Positions 1 to 8,657 of a DNA stretch of 64,000 bases are shown here, piece after piece; position 1 is the stretch's first letter; the number at the start of each line of letters is the position of its first letter. The DNA comes from Desulfobacteraceae bacterium (lineage in GTDB: Bacteria > Desulfobacterota > Desulfobacteria > Desulfobacterales > UBA5852): the NCBI GenBank assembly GCA_014237395.1, contig JABZFP010000029.1:424537-488536 (forward strand). The letters run 5' to 3'. A model generated the notes under the pieces. The model ran no database searches. It saw nothing but the letters and a program-made list of their open reading frames with translations, and had not been told where the DNA came from. Made by a program: the position numbers and the translations under genes.

Positions 1-128
1 GCAATCTCCTTTTGCAGGCGCTGCCTTACCTCAACATAAATGGTCGGGGTGTCACTGGTCATGGCATGAATCATCCTATGGGTTCCAAACCGTCGGTCAT
101 AAAACAACGCTTTGACCTGATACACCAT
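1..128 (-). CDS. Partial hypothetical protein running off the left edge
   Basis: The minus strand is open from an ATG at 128 to the window edge, giving 42 incomplete codons. The peptide starts MVYQVKALFYDRR and later reads HAMTSDTPTIYVEVRQRL. The frame also stays open for roughly 25 codons upstream of this ATG, so the true start may lie near 200. I do not recognise the family. It would be transcribed away from the ABC operon that starts at 504, sharing the intergenic region. Because it is truncated by the window, function cannot be judged. Confidence 0.35.
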   Translation of the reverse strand, partial: MVYQVKALFYDRRFGTHRMIHAMTSDTPTIYVEVRQRLQKEI

Positions 129-289
129 TTGGCCCGCTAATCCAACCCATTTGACGAAATATCCCCATATTGGACGCTCCAATTTACAAAGTGGCCCGAT
201 AAAATCAACCTCTTATGCTGCCTGATATCGCCTTTTTCAAAATATAACGGTCACGGGCACCCTTGCCGCAGCAATGATCGGTATAGTTG

Positions 290-304
290 TTAACAATTTG
301 TTAA
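290..304. promoter_or_regulatory. AT-rich inverted repeat, candidate operator of the ABC operon
   Basis: TTAACA-ATT-TGTTAA is a perfect inverted repeat at 290-304. It sits in an AT-rich tract (about 286-325) that also contains CTAATATTTTGTTAG, another imperfect palindrome. The tract lies about 180-220 bases upstream of the ABC permease start and between divergent genes, a usual place for a repressor or activator site. No regulator gene is adjacent in the window, so the assignment is inference. Confidence 0.35.
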
Positions 305-503
305 ATTTGCTAATATTTTGTTAGATCGACGGCCCTGGCAATGTGGCCTGTTGACATGGATCGACGAATACCGTATGCGTGAAAAACGACGCCAAAAGAG
401 ATGGCGATCCCTATGCGGACAGTCCACATAGTGAAAAGTGGCCCGACCCAAGGGCTTCCTGCGATCAGGTTTGCAAGTCTGCCAAAGGAAGGCATTTCCA
501 CCG

Positions 504-1289
504 ATGGCCGTGATGACCGGCATCTACTTGCTTTATCTTTTCATCCCCATCCTTCTCCTTTTTGTGGGCTCCTTTGGTGAAGCCTGGACCAACACCCTCC
601 TGCCAACGGGGCTCACCGGCGCATGGTACCTCGAATTGTGGCAAGACGGCAGCTTCCGCCGCGCCTTCACCGTGAGCCTGGAAGTGGTGGTGGCCACCTG
701 TGTCTTCTGCACCCTGCTGGCCGTCCCGTTGGCCTACGCCCTTTACCGGAGCGCCTCCCGGGGCGTCATGGTGGCGGCCCGCATCGTATTTCTGCTGCCC
801 ATTGCCGCACCGCCGCTGGTCCTGGCCTTCGGTTTCATCCTTATCTTTTCCACGGATGCCCTGCCCTGGTTGGGCAGCATCTGGCTCCTCATCGCCGGGC
901 ATGTGGTATTGACCCTGCCCTACCTGCTGCAGACTCTGGTGGCGGACATGCGTCACCTGCGCCTGGAAGAGCTCGAGCTGGCCGCCGAATCCCTGGGGGC
1001 CACCTTTCGCGAGCGCTTCATGGACGTGGTCGTGCCCCTTTTGCGTCACAGCCTGGGGTCGGGGCTCATCATGGTGGCGGCACTGTCCATTGGTGAATTC
1101 CAGCTCTCCAACCTGATCTCGGGGTTCCTCTACCGCCCTTACCCGGTGGTGCTGCTCCAGGCGTTCTATGGGTCCACCGGATTCGCCTGCGCGGCCACCG
1201 TCATCCTTCTTGGCCTGGCCCTGCTGGCCGCGGCCGGCGGCGCCCTGGCAGCCCGCTCGGCCAGTAAATATCGGAAGAATGCAACATGA
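504..1289 (+). CDS. ABC transporter permease (first of two)
   Basis: Inner-membrane channel subunit of an ABC importer of the spermidine/putrescine-Fe(III)-thiamine superfamily. About six hydrophobic segments are visible. The cytoplasmic EAA loop that docks on the ATPase is near residues 155-180 (LELAAESLGATFRERF). I start at ATG 504 because AAGGAAGG lies 11 bases upstream; an in-frame GTG at 438 would add 22 poorly conserved residues. The stop codon overlaps the start of the ATPase gene by 4 bases, so the two are translationally coupled. Substrate is not evident from sequence. Confidence 0.9.
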   Translation: MAVMTGIYLLYLFIPILLLFVGSFGEAWTNTLLPTGLTGAWYLELWQDGSFRRAFTVSLEVVVATCVFCTLLAVPLAYALYRSASRGVMVAARIVFLLPIAAPPLVLAFGFILIFSTDALPWLGSIWLLIAGHVVLTLPYLLQTLVADMRHLRLEELELAAESLGATFRERFMDVVVPLLRHSLGSGLIMVAALSIGEFQLSNLISGFLYRPYPVVLLQAFYGSTGFACAATVILLGLALLAAAGGALAARSASKYRKNAT

Positions 1290-2311
1290 GCCTCACACTT
1301 GAAAACCTGACCTTCACCTATCCCGGCACGTCATCCGGCGTGTTCGACATCAACCTTTCCATCGCCGACGGTGAACTGCTGGCGGTGATCGGCTCCAGCG
1401 GTTCCGGCAAAACCACCCTCCTCAAACTCATCGCCGGCTTCGAAATCGCCGGCCGCGGAAAGATCCTGTTGGATGACAACGACATCACCCGCCTCCCGGT
1501 GCGGGGCCGACAGCTTGGGGTGGTGTTCCAGTCCTACGCACTGTTTCCCCATATGACCGCCTGGCAGAACGTGGCCTACCCCCTGAAGCTCCGCAAAACA
1601 ACGCCGGAAAAGCGCCAGCAACTTGCGTTCGAGGCCCTTGACCGTGTCGGCTTGAAGGGCTTTGAGGAACGCAGCCCCCAGACCTTGTCCGGCGGGCAGC
1701 AGCAACGCGTGGCCCTGGCCCGCGCCCTGGTGTTTCAACCCAAGGCCCTGCTCCTGGACGAGCCCCTGTCGGCGCTGGATGCCAGCCTGCGATCCGACAT
1801 GCGGGACGAAATTCGCCGCCTGCAGCGCGAATTTTCCATATCCACCGTCCATATTACCCACGACCAGGAGGAAGCGCTTTCCATGGCCGACCGGGTGGCG
1901 GTGATGGAGGACGGCCGTCTGATCCAGATCGCCACCCCGCTGGAGCTCTACGACCGGCCGGCGACGCGCAGCGTGGCCGACTTCGTGGGGGAAGCCAACC
2001 TGTGGGAAGGCGTGGTGGCGTCGGAAGATTCGGTGCAGCTGCCCTTCGGCCTGCTGCAGACTGAGCCGCACGACTATGCGCCGGGCAGACAGGTCACGGT
2101 GCTGGTGCGGCCCGAGAACATCACGGTCGGCCAGACCGATGCCCCGGTCAATCTCTTCAGGGGGCAAATTGTCCGGGACCGCTTTCTGGGTGCCGTGCGA
2201 CGCTACGACCTGTCCGTCGACGATTCCGTTATCTTGGGACAAACCGGCATCCGCGGTCGGATCGACGCGGTGAGTATACGGCCGGAGCACGTCAGGCTCC
2301 TGCCGGCTTGA
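1286..2311 (+). CDS. ABC transporter ATP-binding protein
   Basis: A 341-residue ATPase that powers the importer. Visible motifs in order: Walker A GSSGSGKTT (about 36-44), Q-loop VFQSYALFPHMT, signature LSGGQQQRVALARAL, Walker B LLLDEPLSALDA, and the H-loop histidine in ITHDQEEALSMAD. The C-terminal 100 residues resemble a TOBE-type regulatory domain (VRPENITVG, RDRFLGAVRRYDL), as in PotA/FbpC/ThiQ relatives. Starts inside the stop of the upstream permease and is followed 33 bases later by the binding-protein gene. Complete and intact. Confidence 0.95.
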   Translation: MSLTLENLTFTYPGTSSGVFDINLSIADGELLAVIGSSGSGKTTLLKLIAGFEIAGRGKILLDDNDITRLPVRGRQLGVVFQSYALFPHMTAWQNVAYPLKLRKTTPEKRQQLAFEALDRVGLKGFEERSPQTLSGGQQQRVALARALVFQPKALLLDEPLSALDASLRSDMRDEIRRLQREFSISTVHITHDQEEALSMADRVAVMEDGRLIQIATPLELYDRPATRSVADFVGEANLWEGVVASEDSVQLPFGLLQTEPHDYAPGRQVTVLVRPENITVGQTDAPVNLFRGQIVRDRFLGAVRRYDLSVDDSVILGQTGIRGRIDAVSIRPEHVRLLPA

Positions 2312-2344
2312 TTTTGGAAATGATCGCTAAACAAGGAGGGTAAA

Positions 2345-3415
2345 ATGAAACTAAAAGGATTGCTGATCGGTGTGGTTTCCCTGTTGCTTCTGGCGTCCCC
2401 GGCCCTTGCGTTTGACGGCCCGGAACTCTATTCCGGTGAAAAGGCGCTGTACGATGCGGCTGCCAAAGAGGGCATGGTGGTATCCTTCGACACCGGCCCC
2501 ACCTGGGCCAACTGGAAGAACATGTTCAAAAAGTTCAAGACCCGCTACCCGCAGGTTGAAATGGCCTACAACGACCTGGGATCGGGCGCCACCGTGGTGG
2601 CCCTGGACAAGGCCAAGAACCGCCCCCAGGCTGACACGGCCTACTACTTCGGCGGCTCTGCCATCGACGCGGCGAACAAAGGCCTGCTGGAAGGCTTCAA
2701 GCCCGTCAATTTCGACAACCTGCCCGACGTCTACCGTGACAAAGAAGGCCGCTGGTTCATCATTCACCAGCTCACCATCGCCTTCCTGGTCAACACCAAA
2801 CTGGTGGAAAACGTGCCCCAGTCCTGGGCCGACCTTGCCAAGCCCGAATACAAGAACGCCATCGTCTATCTGGACCCCCGCTCCACCGGCCAGGGCCAGG
2901 TGCTCAGCTTCGCGGCCAATTACGGCGCGGGCGGCGACATGACCAACATCATGCCCGGCATGGAATACCTTGCCAAACTGCACAAGGCCGGCAACGTGAT
3001 GCGGGTTGAGGGCACCACCCCCTACGCCAAGTTCGTCAAAGGCGAGATTCCGATCTGGATCGGCTACGAAAATGACGGCCTCAAAGCCAAGTACCAGGAC
3101 GGCATGGGCGACAATATCGCCGTAGTGATCCCCAAAGAGGCCACCGTGGCTGCCCCCTATGCCATCAGCCTGGTGAAAAACGGCCCCAACCCGAACGCCG
3201 GCAAATTGTGGCTGAACTTTATCATGACCAACACGGGCCAGACCACCTTCGCCGAAGGCTTCGTACGCCCGTCCGTTCCCGGGGTGGAACTTCCGGCCGA
3301 CATCGCCGATCGCTTCCCGGCCACCCCGCAGCTCAAGCCGCTGGATCTGGTGAAAGCGGCCGCGCTGAAACCTGAAATCGACCAGACCTGGGCCAAGCTG
3401 ATCCTTGGCCAGTAA
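2345..3415 (+). CDS. ABC transporter periplasmic substrate-binding protein
   Basis: A 356-residue family-1 extracellular solute-binding protein. A classical signal peptide (MKLKGLLIGVVSLLLLASPALA) covers residues 1-22. The mature protein has the AfuA/PotD-like layout: early GMVVSFDTGPTWANW, then YYFGGSAIDAANKG and YLDPRSTGQGQVLSFAANYG. GGAGGG lies 6-11 bases before ATG 2345. The last codons overlap the next permease gene by 11 bases. Relatives carry ferric iron, thiamine, phosphonates or polyamines. The sequence does not tell which, and I would not transfer a substrate. Confidence 0.92.
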   Translation: MKLKGLLIGVVSLLLLASPALAFDGPELYSGEKALYDAAAKEGMVVSFDTGPTWANWKNMFKKFKTRYPQVEMAYNDLGSGATVVALDKAKNRPQADTAYYFGGSAIDAANKGLLEGFKPVNFDNLPDVYRDKEGRWFIIHQLTIAFLVNTKLVENVPQSWADLAKPEYKNAIVYLDPRSTGQGQVLSFAANYGAGGDMTNIMPGMEYLAKLHKAGNVMRVEGTTPYAKFVKGEIPIWIGYENDGLKAKYQDGMGDNIAVVIPKEATVAAPYAISLVKNGPNPNAGKLWLNFIMTNTGQTTFAEGFVRPSVPGVELPADIADRFPATPQLKPLDLVKAAALKPEIDQTWAKLILGQ

Positions 3416-4262
3416 ACGCGACATCATCCGCCGGGGGCGGCTGGCCCTGATGGCCGCCCCCGGCGGGCTCGTTATCCTGCTATTCTTCGTGGTGCCGCTG
3501 GCCGTGGTATCCGGGGAAGCCTTCACGGGCGGGGGCAAGGCGTTCGCCGCCATCTTTGCCGACCCCATCTTCTGGCGGGGCCTGGGCGGAACCCTGGTGC
3601 TCGGCCTGACCGCACCGGCGTTCTCGCTGCTGGTGGGCTTCTGCGTGGCCTGGCACCTGTCCGCCCTGCCGGAAAACCTGCGCACCAACCTGCTGTTCTG
3701 GATCTCGCTGCCGCTGACCTTTTCCGGCCTGATCGTGGCCTATGGCTTCATCCTGGCTTTCGGCCGGGCGGGCTTCATCACCCTTTCGCTGGCCGGGCTG
3801 GGCGTCGCGGACCCGGCGACTTTTTCGGGCTTCCTTTACAGCCCTGTAGGACTGGCCTTTGCCTATTCCTACTACCTCATTCCCCGGGTGGTGCTGATCC
3901 TGCTGCCCGTGCTGGTCAATTTCGATCGCGACCAGATCAAGGCCGCCCAGTCCCTGGGGGCAACGCACTTCCGATCCATGATGGACATCCTGATCCCCCA
4001 GATCATGCCCAGCGCGGTGAGCGCTTTCTGCCTGGTCTCGGCGGTCGCCATCGGGGCCTATGGCACGGCCCTGGCCCTGGTGGGCACCCAGGTCAACATT
4101 TTACCGCTCATTCTCTACAGCCGGATCTCGGACTCCGGCGCCGACTTCCCCTCGGCCGCGGCCCTGTCCGTGGTTTTGCTCACCCTGTGCACCGTGGTAC
4201 TGGCGGCAGGCGAAATGTATATCCTCAGGAGGGAACGCCATGAAGCTCTTCCTCGATTTTGA
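3405..4262 (+). CDS. ABC transporter permease (second of two)
   Basis: A 285-residue second membrane subunit of the same importer with about six transmembrane segments. The EAA loop is IKAAQSLGATHFRSMMDILIPQI, around residues 178-200. The start overlaps the binding-protein gene by 11 bases and the end overlaps the LOG-type gene by 23 bases, so all five genes form one tightly coupled operon. The N-terminus is basic (MASKRDIIRRGRLALMAAPGG), consistent with a cytoplasmic tail. Confidence 0.92.
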   Translation: MASKRDIIRRGRLALMAAPGGLVILLFFVVPLAVVSGEAFTGGGKAFAAIFADPIFWRGLGGTLVLGLTAPAFSLLVGFCVAWHLSALPENLRTNLLFWISLPLTFSGLIVAYGFILAFGRAGFITLSLAGLGVADPATFSGFLYSPVGLAFAYSYYLIPRVVLILLPVLVNFDRDQIKAAQSLGATHFRSMMDILIPQIMPSAVSAFCLVSAVAIGAYGTALALVGTQVNILPLILYSRISDSGADFPSAAALSVVLLTLCTVVLAAGEMYILRRERHEALPRF

Positions 4263-4878
4263 AAGCGGCCGTCTTACGACCGCCGACGGAAAGGTGTTCG
4301 TGCCCTCGAACCGAAGCTGGCACGAGATGGAAACGGGTGCCCCGGCCGGCCGGGACGTAACGCCCACCGAGGCGGTGGAATGGCTCCAGAATGCCAATGG
4401 CACCCTCTGCCGCGTGCCGGTGGCCATTATCGGCGGACGCGAGGCCAGCCCGGAGCAGCTCGCCGTCGCCGAAACCATGGGGCAGCACCTGGCCCGGATG
4501 GGCCTCACCCTGCTTTGCGGCGGTCGCCAGGGCATCATGGAGGCCGCCTGCCGTGGCGCGGCCAGTGCCAACGGCCTGAGCATCGGGCTGTTGCCGGACG
4601 CCGACCCGGCCATGGCCAACCCGCATGTCAGCGTACCCATCGCCACCGGCATCGGCATCGCCCGCAACGCCCTGGTAGCCCGCGCCGCCCTTTGCCTCGT
4701 GGCCATAGGCGGGGGCTACGGCACCATCTCGGAAATCGCCTTCGCGCTCCAGTTTGAAAAGCAAGTCTTTGTCCTGGCCGACGGCCCCCTTATCGATGGG
4801 GTCCATCCGTGCGCCGATGCGGTCCAGGCCGCCGACGGCGTGGCCCGCGTTGTGCTGAACCTGCCCCTTGAGGCCTAA
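4240..4878 (+). CDS. LOG-type (TIGR00725-like) Rossmann nucleotide-binding protein
   Basis: A 212-residue protein whose second part (from about residue 60) is the SLOG/LOG Rossmann fold: VPVAIIGGREASPEQ, LLCGGRQGIMEAACRGA and AIGGGYGTISEIAFALQ correspond to the phosphate-binding loops and the GGxGTxxE signature. The first 60 residues are a private extension. I choose ATG 4240 because AGGAGGG precedes it; this makes a 23-base overlap with the permease. LOG relatives hydrolyse nucleoside-5'-monophosphates to free base and ribose-5-phosphate. The activity here is unproven, but coupling to an importer suggests that it processes or binds the imported compound. Confidence 0.8.
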   Translation: MKLFLDFESGRLTTADGKVFVPSNRSWHEMETGAPAGRDVTPTEAVEWLQNANGTLCRVPVAIIGGREASPEQLAVAETMGQHLARMGLTLLCGGRQGIMEAACRGAASANGLSIGLLPDADPAMANPHVSVPIATGIGIARNALVARAALCLVAIGGGYGTISEIAFALQFEKQVFVLADGPLIDGVHPCADAVQAADGVARVVLNLPLEA

Positions 4879-5104
4879 AGCCCTCCTCGCCGGATCAACG
4901 GGTCGGTTCGGCCATCCCGCGGGATTCTTCCCTGTCTCTCGTCGCCCGTGATTCTCATGGTGATCGAGCCGCGAAGCCGGAAAATAAGGTGGTGCACGAA
5001 AATGCGAAATGATTTATAAAAACAATATCCCATGTTGAAAGCGTTCCCGGATCCATTCGGAGGAAGAAAAGCCATACGGAGCCAACGCCAGAGCTCTTGA
5101 GATC

Positions 5105-5905
5105 ATGACCATCAGCAAAATCATATCCGCCGGTCAACCCGGTGCCGAAGCCGCGGCCCTGGACATCGCCATCAGGTTGAAAATTCCCTATGGCGGCTAC
5201 ACCATGACCAGCTCTATGCTTGAACCTTACAGAGTCATTCGACGCTACAAGCTGATGGAAAAAGACTTTAACAGTTCCCGCGCTGTGAACGAGGCCAACG
5301 TGCACCTCGGCGACGCCACGCTGATTTTCTCACACGGCGCGCTCAACAGGGATCTGACCCTGATCGATGACCTTGCCTTCTCCCACGGCCATCCCAATCT
5401 GCACGTTGATTTCGATCAAATGGAACCGCTGCAGGCGGCATTCCGCATTAACATCTGGGCACACAAGCACTCGCCCGAGTGCCTGTATGTGACAGGCTCG
5501 ACGGAGGAAGAGGACGGGCGCATCTATCAGGCCGTCTACGACACGCTGTTCCGATTCCTGCTGCTGGGCCATGAGACGTATCCTGAACAGGAACAAGTGG
5601 CCGTTGAAAAGAAAGCCCTTCCCAAAACCGTCGAGGAAGCGGTGGCGTACCTTATCGAAGCACTGCCCCTCAAGGACAAGGTGACCATCGCCAACATGAG
5701 TGCGGACGAAATCGGCGGATTGAACGCGGGTCTCGGCAACTATATCCGCAACAGCTTCGGTTTGTGGTCGGACAACAAGGCCCTTCTCTGGTCCTGTTCC
5801 AAAGACGCGGGCCAGGAGATCAATACGCCGGATGACGCATCGGCGATCATCATTTCCCGGTTGGCACTGGCGCTTGAGAAAACCCATAAAATACGGCCGA
5901 TTTAG
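5105..5905 (+). CDS. Putative molybdenum-carrier (cpYpsA-type) protein with DUF6794-like tail
   Basis: A 266-residue protein. Residues 1-110 match the circularly permuted Rossmann 'putative molybdenum carrier' family: KIISAGQPGAEAAALDIAI at the start, NEANVHLGDATLIFSHG in the middle, and HPNLHVDFDQ. The C-terminal third (about 170-235) contains GLGNYIRNSFGLW, which resembles the DUF6794 motif. Family function is poorly known; nucleotide or ligand binding is predicted for the fold. It lies 226 bases after the ABC/LOG operon on the same strand, so two SLOG-superfamily proteins sit side by side. Confidence 0.75.
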   Translation: MTISKIISAGQPGAEAAALDIAIRLKIPYGGYTMTSSMLEPYRVIRRYKLMEKDFNSSRAVNEANVHLGDATLIFSHGALNRDLTLIDDLAFSHGHPNLHVDFDQMEPLQAAFRINIWAHKHSPECLYVTGSTEEEDGRIYQAVYDTLFRFLLLGHETYPEQEQVAVEKKALPKTVEEAVAYLIEALPLKDKVTIANMSADEIGGLNAGLGNYIRNSFGLWSDNKALLWSCSKDAGQEINTPDDASAIIISRLALALEKTHKIRPI

Positions 5906-6142
5906 CCGATGGAAAATCCGTCATAGGCGAACGCCGGGCAAGGCCGAAATCGACAAAAAACACATCGACAGCGTGCCCTTTCCCCCAAAAGCCCTTTGGT
6001 TCGCGATTTAAACCGGTGCGGCATTTGTTCTTCGGCACGACGCTATCGCGCTTACCCTCGAGGGACCGTTATCCGTTTAGGGGAAATGATTTACGGCGCC
6101 CCCCCGCGGGGCCAGGCATCAATCACGGGAGGTCGGCTTGTG

Positions 6143-7177
6143 ATGATTCAACTGTTTTTCAAAATACCGTCGAGACGGTTATTGGCCCGTTGGGGCGTGA
6201 TCACCCTGCTGTTGGGCGGCATTCTGCTGCCCGGCAGCGGGAGGGGGGATGACCTGACCGATTGCATGACGGGCATGATGCAACAGGCCGATGACGAGAT
6301 GACCATCGGTGAGTTGCGTCGGCTGTGCCGGGAGAAGCTTCACCAGGAAACGCTGGACGAGGAAGACACGCCCCCGGCCGCCCTCTCCCAGCGCCTGGAA
6401 CAGGACAGGGAGAATGTCCTGCAGCCGTTTACCCTGATGAGCCACAAACCCAATTTCATATTGCTCGGGGCGTACAACGCCAGCGGATACAATCCGGACC
6501 CCTACCGGGAGCAGGACAACGATCCCTCCCTCGATGTCAATGACACCGAAGTCCAGTTCCAGATCAGCGGCAAGACGCCCCTGGCGGTCGGCCTGTTCGA
6601 CATGTTCGACATCTATGCGGCCTACACGAACCATTCCTTCTGGCAGCTCTACGACTCGGACTCGTCCCCCTTTCGGGAAACCAACCATGAACCCGAAGCC
6701 TGGGTGCAGTTCGAACCCAACTGGACGTTTCTGGGGCTGACCAACACGGTGAACGCGGTTGGCTTCGTTCACCAGTCCAACGGCCGCGGCGGCTCACTCT
6801 CCAGGAGCTGGAACCGGCTCTATGCCAATCTGGCCATCGAAAAAGGCCCTTTGGCCCTGAGCTTCAAGCCCTGGTACCGCATCCCGGAAAATGATGACGA
6901 TGACGACAATCCGGACATCACCGATTACCTGGGCCACTACGAACTGCGGGCAGCGTACAAATGGGGCGAAAATGTGTTCAGCGCCATGTCACGCAACAAC
7001 CTCGAATCCGGCTTCTCCCGGGGCGCAGTTGAGCTGACCTGGAGTTTTCCCCTCGGGAATTATCCCTTCCTGAAGGGGTATATTCAGTATTTTAACGGGT
7101 ATGGCGAAAGCCTGATCGACTATGACAACCACGTCAACAAGATCGGCATCGGTTTCGCGCTGACAGACTGGTTGTAG
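6143..7177 (+). CDS. pldA: Outer-membrane phospholipase A
   Basis: A 344-residue PldA-family beta-barrel that hydrolyses acyl chains of phospholipids misplaced in the outer leaflet; it is Ca2+-dependent and active as a dimer in relatives. The hydrophobic stretch after MIQLFFKIPSRRLLARWG is the signal peptide. The active-site motif GFVHQSNGRGG (His, Ser, Asn) is present, followed by SLSRSWNR. Alternating barrel strands run to the aromatic C-terminus ALTDWL. A variable N-terminal 90 residues precede the barrel. I start at ATG 6143, preceded by GGGAGG; a longer upstream reading would lack a signal peptide. Apparently monocistronic. Confidence 0.9.
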   Translation: MIQLFFKIPSRRLLARWGVITLLLGGILLPGSGRGDDLTDCMTGMMQQADDEMTIGELRRLCREKLHQETLDEEDTPPAALSQRLEQDRENVLQPFTLMSHKPNFILLGAYNASGYNPDPYREQDNDPSLDVNDTEVQFQISGKTPLAVGLFDMFDIYAAYTNHSFWQLYDSDSSPFRETNHEPEAWVQFEPNWTFLGLTNTVNAVGFVHQSNGRGGSLSRSWNRLYANLAIEKGPLALSFKPWYRIPENDDDDDNPDITDYLGHYELRAAYKWGENVFSAMSRNNLESGFSRGAVELTWSFPLGNYPFLKGYIQYFNGYGESLIDYDNHVNKIGIGFALTDWL

Positions 7178-7523
7178 GATCGATTGGCTTCCTGCCCATC
7201 GGGGAAAAAAGACGATGGGGAAGCGACAAAGGGGCAACGCTTTATACGTTTTTCGAATCGGGCGAGCTGAAACCGACGCCACGCACTAAACCAAACTGTT
7301 CTCACAACAGGCTTTGACATTCTGAAATGTTTTTGTTACCGCTCGTATCATTCTCAGCTTATTCCAGCCGGCACTACCCCGCACTTCCGCGCAAGCGGTT
7401 TACCAGATGAAAGCGCCCGGATTCCAGCGTCGAAGTTTCTGGATGCTCGGGCGAAAAATTTCAACCCCTATATCCTCATTCAGGACATAGAATACCGGCT
7501 TGTTGGACTGGAGGCGTGTGGCC
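7178..7523. other. Intergenic region without a gene
   Basis: No convincing gene is seen between pldA and the frameshifted gene at 7524. The only recognised content is the interspersed repeat at 7361-7399 with its TTTGACA-containing left flank near 7312. Confidence 0.6.
7361..7399 (+). repeat. Interspersed repeat R1, copy 1
   Basis: The core CCAGCCGGCACTACCCCGCA followed by GCAAGCGG recurs at 15074-15112 and 20837-20874, always on the plus strand in intergenic DNA. The preceding 50 bases also look related (TTTGACA, then TTTTTGNTAC), so the full unit is probably 80-100 bases. Its function is unknown. Confidence 0.65.
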
Positions 7524-7965
7524 ATGAAGAACGGCCGAAAACGCATTCTCTGCGTTTGCCCTGGCGGCACTCTGTCTTTGCACCAGCCTGCACGCCGCTG
7601 ATTCGATTCTCACGGCGCCTCCGGGCACCCCGATGCCAAAGGCCGTTCTGGATGCGCTGCGGCTTGAGGTGAAACGCATCCACGGGCTGGATGTGGTGTT
7701 TGTTGTCAGGCATTTAAAAGTCAAGGATGGTTGGGCGTGGGCCCATACGCTGCCCCAGTCCCCGGACGGTGGGCGTCAGTACGAAGATGTATCAGCCCTT
7801 CTGCAGCTTCAAGATGACGTTTGGACGGTCGTCGAAATTCCCTGCCGTGAAGAGGAAAACCCGGATTGTCTCACCGGGCCGGAGTATGTTTTGCGCCTCC
7901 AGGAGAGGTTCCCAAGTGTCCCCCTTGAAATCTTCCCTGGCTGGGCGCATGGAGGCAAAGACTGA
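7524..7965 (+). pseudogene. Exported hypothetical protein, signal peptide out of frame
   Basis: An ATG at 7524, with GGAG upstream, opens MKNGRKR and then runs to a stop (TGA, 7602). In the next frame the sequence reads AFSAFALAALCLCTSLHAADS, an obvious signal-peptide core and cleavage site. It continues without a stop into PKAVLDALRLEVKRIHGLDVVF and KDGWAWAHTLPQSPDGG, to the stop at 7965. The intact gene would encode about 147 residues. A one-base indel around 7540-7547 explains both frames. Similar small exported proteins of unknown function occur in other proteobacteria. This could be a sequencing error or a true inactivation; the remaining in-frame ATG at 7633 would make a cytoplasmic fragment. 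Confidence 0.6.
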
Positions 7966-7976
7966 TATGGCGAACC

Positions 7977-8005
7977 ACGCGGGACACGGGCGTTTTCTTT
8001 TGATG
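7977..8005 (+). repeat. 3' fragment of interspersed repeat R2
   Basis: GGGACACGGGCGTTTTCTTTTG, with GAACCACGC before it, matches the 3' end of the longer repeats at 14667-14820 and 29643-29817. As at 29826, it is followed within about 30 bases by the palindromic R3 repeat. Confidence 0.55.
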
Positions 8006-8036
8006 AGTTCGTAATAAGTCGCTGAAGTATTCTTTT

Positions 8037-8107
8037 CGTCATCCCCGCGCAGGCGGGGATCCAGTCATTTCAATGGGTTCTGGACTCCCGCCTCCGCGGG
8101 AGTGACG
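8037..8107 (-). repeat. Palindromic repeat R3, copy 1
   Basis: Two hairpins face each other: CCCCGCGCAGGCGGGG at the left and CTCCCGCCTCCGCGGGAG at the right, enclosed by CGTCA and TGACG. The same unit in the opposite orientation is at 29826-29916, including the flanking TCGTAAAA-GTCCTGAA. This is the widespread MITE/REP-like element that often yields spurious ORFs ending in a DxRLRGDD peptide. Confidence 0.8.
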
Positions 8108-8230
8108 GCTTCAGGACATTTTACGATCCCATCTCTTTTGGTTCTGAAAGAAAATAAGAAACAGTTTCAAAAACTACGCCCCTCTCCGGCTGCTCTACCA
8201 GGGGCAGAGGGTTTAGGATAAATCGAATCG

Positions 8231-8635
8231 ATGACGCCTCGAAAACACATTCGACTGTTAATTCTGGTAACGATAGCGTGGTTTCTTTTTTGGATTGCCG
8301 GCTTGCCGGATTACTACCAGCAATATTCCACAACCGTAATGGTGATATTTGATTTGGCAATTTTACCGCCTATATGGCTTTTGATCTATCGGAGCGCGAA
8401 ACGTTCACGACCGGGACGTGGCGTGACGGTTTGTTTTTGGTGGTCCTTTTATATTTCAGTCCCATTGTTCATCTATGACCTTGCTTATTGCGGTTTTTAT
8501 CTTGGTCATGGCGTGAGCTTTTTGACAACATACTGGTATCTTACGGTCTATTATATTTTACCTTGGGTTCTATTCCCTCCCACGGGATGGTTGATTGAAC
8601 AAAGGCGTCGCTCAACGGAGCTTTGGAATCGTTAA
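8231..8635 (+). CDS. Small integral membrane protein, unknown function
   Basis: A 134-residue very hydrophobic protein with four likely transmembrane helices (about 8-24, 36-52, 70-90, 98-118), rich in Trp, Tyr and Phe, and basic at both ends. I do not recognise a family. The stretch is visibly more AT-rich than its neighbours. It ends 22 bases before mscL, with the mscL ribosome-binding site in the gap, so the two may be cotranscribed. Confidence 0.6.
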   Translation: MTPRKHIRLLILVTIAWFLFWIAGLPDYYQQYSTTVMVIFDLAILPPIWLLIYRSAKRSRPGRGVTVCFWWSFYISVPLFIYDLAYCGFYLGHGVSFLTTYWYLTVYYILPWVLFPPTGWLIEQRRRSTELWNR

Positions 8636-8657
8636 CGTTATAAAGGGAGACTTTATC

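Noticed and set aside
2351..3688. 445-codon minus-strand ORF opposite the binding protein
   Set aside because: Shadow frame spanning two well-supported genes.
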